Source: Acanthochromis polyacanthus (taxonomy: Eukaryota > Chordata > Actinopteri > Pomacentridae). From it: a DNA stretch of 64,000 bases. The notes under the pieces were generated by a model that had not been told where the DNA came from, ran no database searches, and saw nothing but the letters and a program-made list of their open reading frames with translations. The DNA lies in contig NC_067123.1 of assembly GCF_021347895.1 (NCBI RefSeq), forward strand, positions 6,205,828-6,269,827, written 5' to 3'. Of the stretch, positions 61,303 through 64,000 are shown in pieces; position 1 is the first letter of the stretch, and the number at the start of each line of letters is the position of its first letter. The position numbers were made by a program, and so were the translations under genes.

Positions 61303-62019
61303 CAGGGTTAGATCTTAACACTAGCCCGCTAGCCCGTGGCTAGTGCACATATCCACGGGCTAGTGAAAAATCTCTGCTACTAGCCCGTGTTGGCTAGTGC
61401 AAAACTTTTTAAGTTCACTCTATTTCCATTGTAATGTATTGTTGATGTCATTGTTCATTGACACAGGTAACTGTGTTGCACCATGATAAGTGCTTAACTT
61501 GCCACAAGATGGCACCACTATACAGAATGTGTAACTTAGGGTAGATGGCAGGGCAGTAAGGTGGGGTGATGTCAGCCGTGTTTGAAAAGTTTGTTTGAAA
61601 TGTGAGTGAGGAGATTTGCGGTGAATTTGCAAGATAGCATAGCTTTTAATGGGCTTATCCAGATGGCCAGTGATTCTGAGTGCAAGGAGCATAACCTGGT
61701 GAGTATGGAGAGTCAAGAAGTCTGAAAATCTGTTAGTTTTTTACAATCGAAATACATGTGACTTTCAGATTGAGAAACAGGTGTTCCTTAATGCTGTGTC
61801 AGTTAGTTATGAGCATAGTAGGGCTGGCCCGAATAGTGGTTTCTGGCCTCCAAATAGTCGGGTCCTATTAAAGACGAATATCCGAATATTCGTTCCGCCC
61901 CTTAACGTCCGACGGGGGGGCTTCAAGTAACGGGCATGTGCAACATTCTGCAGGCTAGTGCATTTTCCAAGCTACTAGCCCGGGTGGCTAGTGCAGAAAA
62001 AAGTTAAGATCTAACCCTG
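61303..62019 (+). mobile_element. 717-bp inverted-repeat element, hAT-like, with exon-like segment
   Basis: Ends are CAGGGTTAGATCTTAAC and its complement, with subterminal CTAGCCCG/CGGGCTAG repeats. The 5-bp sequence ACTAT flanks both ends (61298-61302, 62020-62024). A CAGGG start and a 5-bp duplication would fit the hAT5 group; this is inference. Inside, 61819-61910 carries GGGCTGGCCCGAATAG and GAATATCCGAATATTCG, related to 28470-28510 and possibly a nested fragment. No transposase core is present. Confidence 0.8.
61663..61698 (+). pseudogene. first-exon-like segment ending in a splice donor
   Basis: An ATG opens a 12-codon reading (MASDSECKEHNL) that ends exactly at CTG followed by GTGAGT, a consensus 5' splice site. 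Upstream is a plausible leader and downstream an AT-rich intron-like stretch. It would be the first coding exon of either the element's own lost transposase or a captured host gene. The peptide is too short to identify, and no acceptor exon remains in the element. Confidence 0.4.
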
Positions 62020-62024
62020 ACTAT

Positions 62025-62929
62025 TTGTTAAAAAAGCACATTAAATGGACATTATTCACAGTTTTGTGACATAATTATTACTTCTCCCCTCACTTCTTAT
62101 TACTTTCACTAGTTATTATTTGGGGAAAAAAACTAAATATGGATAATCTGTGAAATAATATTTATTTTTTTCAAACATAATTTTAATTATAAAACAATTT
62201 TGATTTCAGAAAAAGCTAACTCTTTTTGTGAAGATGGTTTCATTAGACATTGCTGTGATTCAATGGTTGCATTCATTTATTTTCTTGAACCAAAATTATG
62301 ATCCCTGATCCTGAAGACCTGACAAGTTTTCTGCTGTAAAGAGAAAACTGTGGCTCCACCTTTAGACTGAGACTTTTAAACAGAATTTCTATGAGTGTTT
62401 TTGTTTATTTATACATTTTTGGTCTGTTTTATGTGCTTTTTTCAGGCTTGTTTTGCTTTTCTGAGTTCTCCTGCTTCTGTTGCAAATTTCTGCGATTTCT
62501 TTGTGAGATGAATTTCTGACATTCCTCTGGTTTTATTGAGGCCTCGCTGCTGGTGTGGATGGATGGAGGTTACAGCCCAGGGTCTTTTTATTGCGTTTGT
62601 ATGAAAACTACAAACTCTGATCGATTGACTGATTTATCTCAGGAGCGGTCGGTTAAAAGCTGCTGCAAAAATAGCAGCAAAGTGAGAAAAGGTGGAACAT
62701 CGTTTGTTTGTGAAGAAGGAATGAAATCTGAATCTTCTGTCCTCCACAGTTTGGTTTGTTGATAAAAAGAAGTTCTAAATGGAAGGCCGGCAGCAGACTG
62801 GAGGGTAAAATAACAGATAAAATAAGAAAAACAGATGAGAAACAGCAGCACGGATCAATGAGGAAGGATTCAGAAACTCTGGATTAAAGTTGGTTACATT
62901 CCCAAAATATGACGATATGAGAAAATAGT
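62025..62929. other. intergenic, no gene recognised
   Basis: AT-rich, short frames only. Confidence 0.5.
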
Positions 62930-64000
62930 TTGTTTTTCTGTTTGTTTTGCATCTTTTTTTGTATATTTAATGTATTTTCTGTTTTTCATGTCTCTTTCTC
63001 TTTAATTTGTGTCCTTTTCTGTTTTTGTGTTTTTCTGTTTGTTTTGTGTCTTTTTCTGGTGGTTTTGGGTCTTTTTTTGCGTTGTTTTAGTCTTTTCTGT
63101 TTGTTTCATATTATTTTGTGGCTGTGTTGTTTAATAGCAATTTTGGGTCTGTTTCTTTTCAGTTTGTGTCTTTGTGGTCATCTTGCTTCATTTTGCATCT
63201 TTTTCTGGTTGTTTTGTTGTTTTTTCTTTTTAATTTGCGTCATTTTCTTGTTGTTTTTTGTCTTTTTCAGGCTTTTTTGTGTCTTTTTTGGGTTGTTTCA
63301 TATCTTTTTTGTGGTTGTGTCATTTAATGGTAATTTTCGGTCTATTTGTATTCATTTTGTGACTTTGTGGTCATGTTGTGGTCATTCTTCATCTTTTTCT
63401 GGTTGTTTTATGTCTTTTTCTCTTTAATTTGTGTCATTTTCTCGTTGTTTTATGTCTTTTTATGTTTCATTTGTGTCATTTTCTCATTGTTTTGTGTCTT
63501 TTTATGTTTCATTTGTGTCTTTTTCGGGTTCTTTTGTGTCTTTTTTGGGTTGTTTCATATCTTTTTTGTAGTTGTGTCATTTAATGGTAATTCTGGGTCT
63601 ATTTCTATTCAGATTGTGTCTTTGTGGTCATGTGATCATTCTGCATGCTTTTCTGTTTGTGTTATGTCTTTTTTGTGTTATTTTATGGTAACTTGGGGTC
63701 TATTTCTGTTGAATTTGTTACTTTATGATCATTTTGATTCCTCTTTTACGTCTTTTTTTCTGTTTGTTTTGTATCTTCTGATACCTGGATGGATGTAAAA
63801 CCCATTTGATTGGTCATTTTGTATTTTTTTCCTTATTTTGTGTCTGGTTTTTGTTCTGTTCTGTTTTTTGTTCTGTTCTTTTGAATTTGTGTCTTTTTTC
63901 TGGCTGTTTTATGTCTTTTTCTGTTTTGTTTTTTTTGTCTTTTTCTGTTTTTTCTTTTGGATTTGTGTGTCTTCGGGATTGTTTTTTTTCTCATTGTGGT
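62930..64000. repeat. T-rich minisatellite with ~200-250-bp higher-order copies
   Basis: Plus-strand words TTTTGTGTCTTTTTCTGGTT, TTTCATATCTTTTTTGTGGT and GTGTCATTTAATGGTAATTT recur. The last block appears near 63125, 63325, 63570 and, in altered form, 63685, which gives higher-order copies. Several open frames here (up to 165 codons) encode Phe/Cys/Leu/Val-rich strings and are compositional artefacts. The array continues past the window edge. Confidence 0.85.

Noticed and set aside
62930..63798. Hydrophobic frames of 150-165 codons resembling membrane proteins
   Set aside because: The T-rich minisatellite encodes Phe/Leu/Val/Cys in every phase. Several overlapping phases are open at once, which is the mark of a repeat rather than a gene.

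Overview
The window looks like gene-poor nuclear DNA from a ray-finned (teleost) fish. The evidence is AT-rich intergenic sequence, several Tc1-type transposons of the kinds common in fish, L2-type LINE remnants, many minisatellites, and one vertebrate membrane-protein gene. I recognise only one host protein-coding gene: a transmembrane protein 74 (TMEM74) family gene on the minus strand at about 33.7-34.4 kb, in a GC-rich island. Nearly all other long reading frames are transposon proteins or frames kept open by tandem repeats. No rRNA, free tRNA gene, CRISPR or operon is visible.

Layout. 0-8 kb: minisatellites (16-bp units at 1.9-2.35 kb; CTACCT-type units at 6.4-7.4 kb), a ~465-bp tandem repeat (3.2-4.85 kb), a LINE 3' tail, and a reverse-transcriptase fragment on the minus strand. 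8-13 kb: three arrays of long-period degenerate tandem repeats and a teleost interspersed repeat. 14-16.1 kb: an old Tc1 relic split between its second and third catalytic residues by a 1.2-kb inverted-repeat element, which contains a tRNA-derived SINE-like segment. 16-22 kb: more interspersed repeats, a nested insertion, an L2-type tail and a possible Penelope-like fragment. 22.5-29.1 kb: three arrays of one ~185-bp repeat with duplicated flanks, interrupted at 26.7-28.5 kb by transposon-like sequence carrying an exon-like segment. 29.1-33.6 kb: an L2-type LINE relic, a TTAA-type MITE, and a 2.8-kb TTAA-bounded element made mostly of ~400-bp internal repeats that ends about 120 bp past the TMEM74 stop codon.

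34.9-38.3 kb: AT-rich DNA with a long (CA)n tract and a perfect hairpin. 38.3-39.95 kb: a structurally complete Tc1-type element with an open transposase frame. 41.8-42.4 kb: a short inverted-repeat element carrying a RecQ-helicase-like exon. 43.4-44.9 kb: a second, broken Tc1 lineage. 46.0-47.2 kb: a 29-bp minisatellite whose unit matches the KHGGG block of Tc1 transposase. 48-52.5 kb: degenerate repeats. 54.55-56.2 kb: a second copy of the 38-kb Tc1 element, frameshifted, with a 174-bp duplication of its flank and a stray terminal-repeat fragment. 57.8-58.9 kb: a hAT-like element filled with TTTTGTCT-type repeats. 60.3-61 kb: duplicated Tc1 fragments. 61.3-62.0 kb: an inverted-repeat element with a 5-bp target duplication and an exon-like segment ending in a consensus splice donor. 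62.9 kb to the end: low-complexity T-rich repeats.

There is no gene cluster or pathway here. The biology on view is transposon turnover: insertion, nesting, internal deletion, exon carriage, and conversion of transposon fragments into tandem repeats around one conserved neuronal-type gene.
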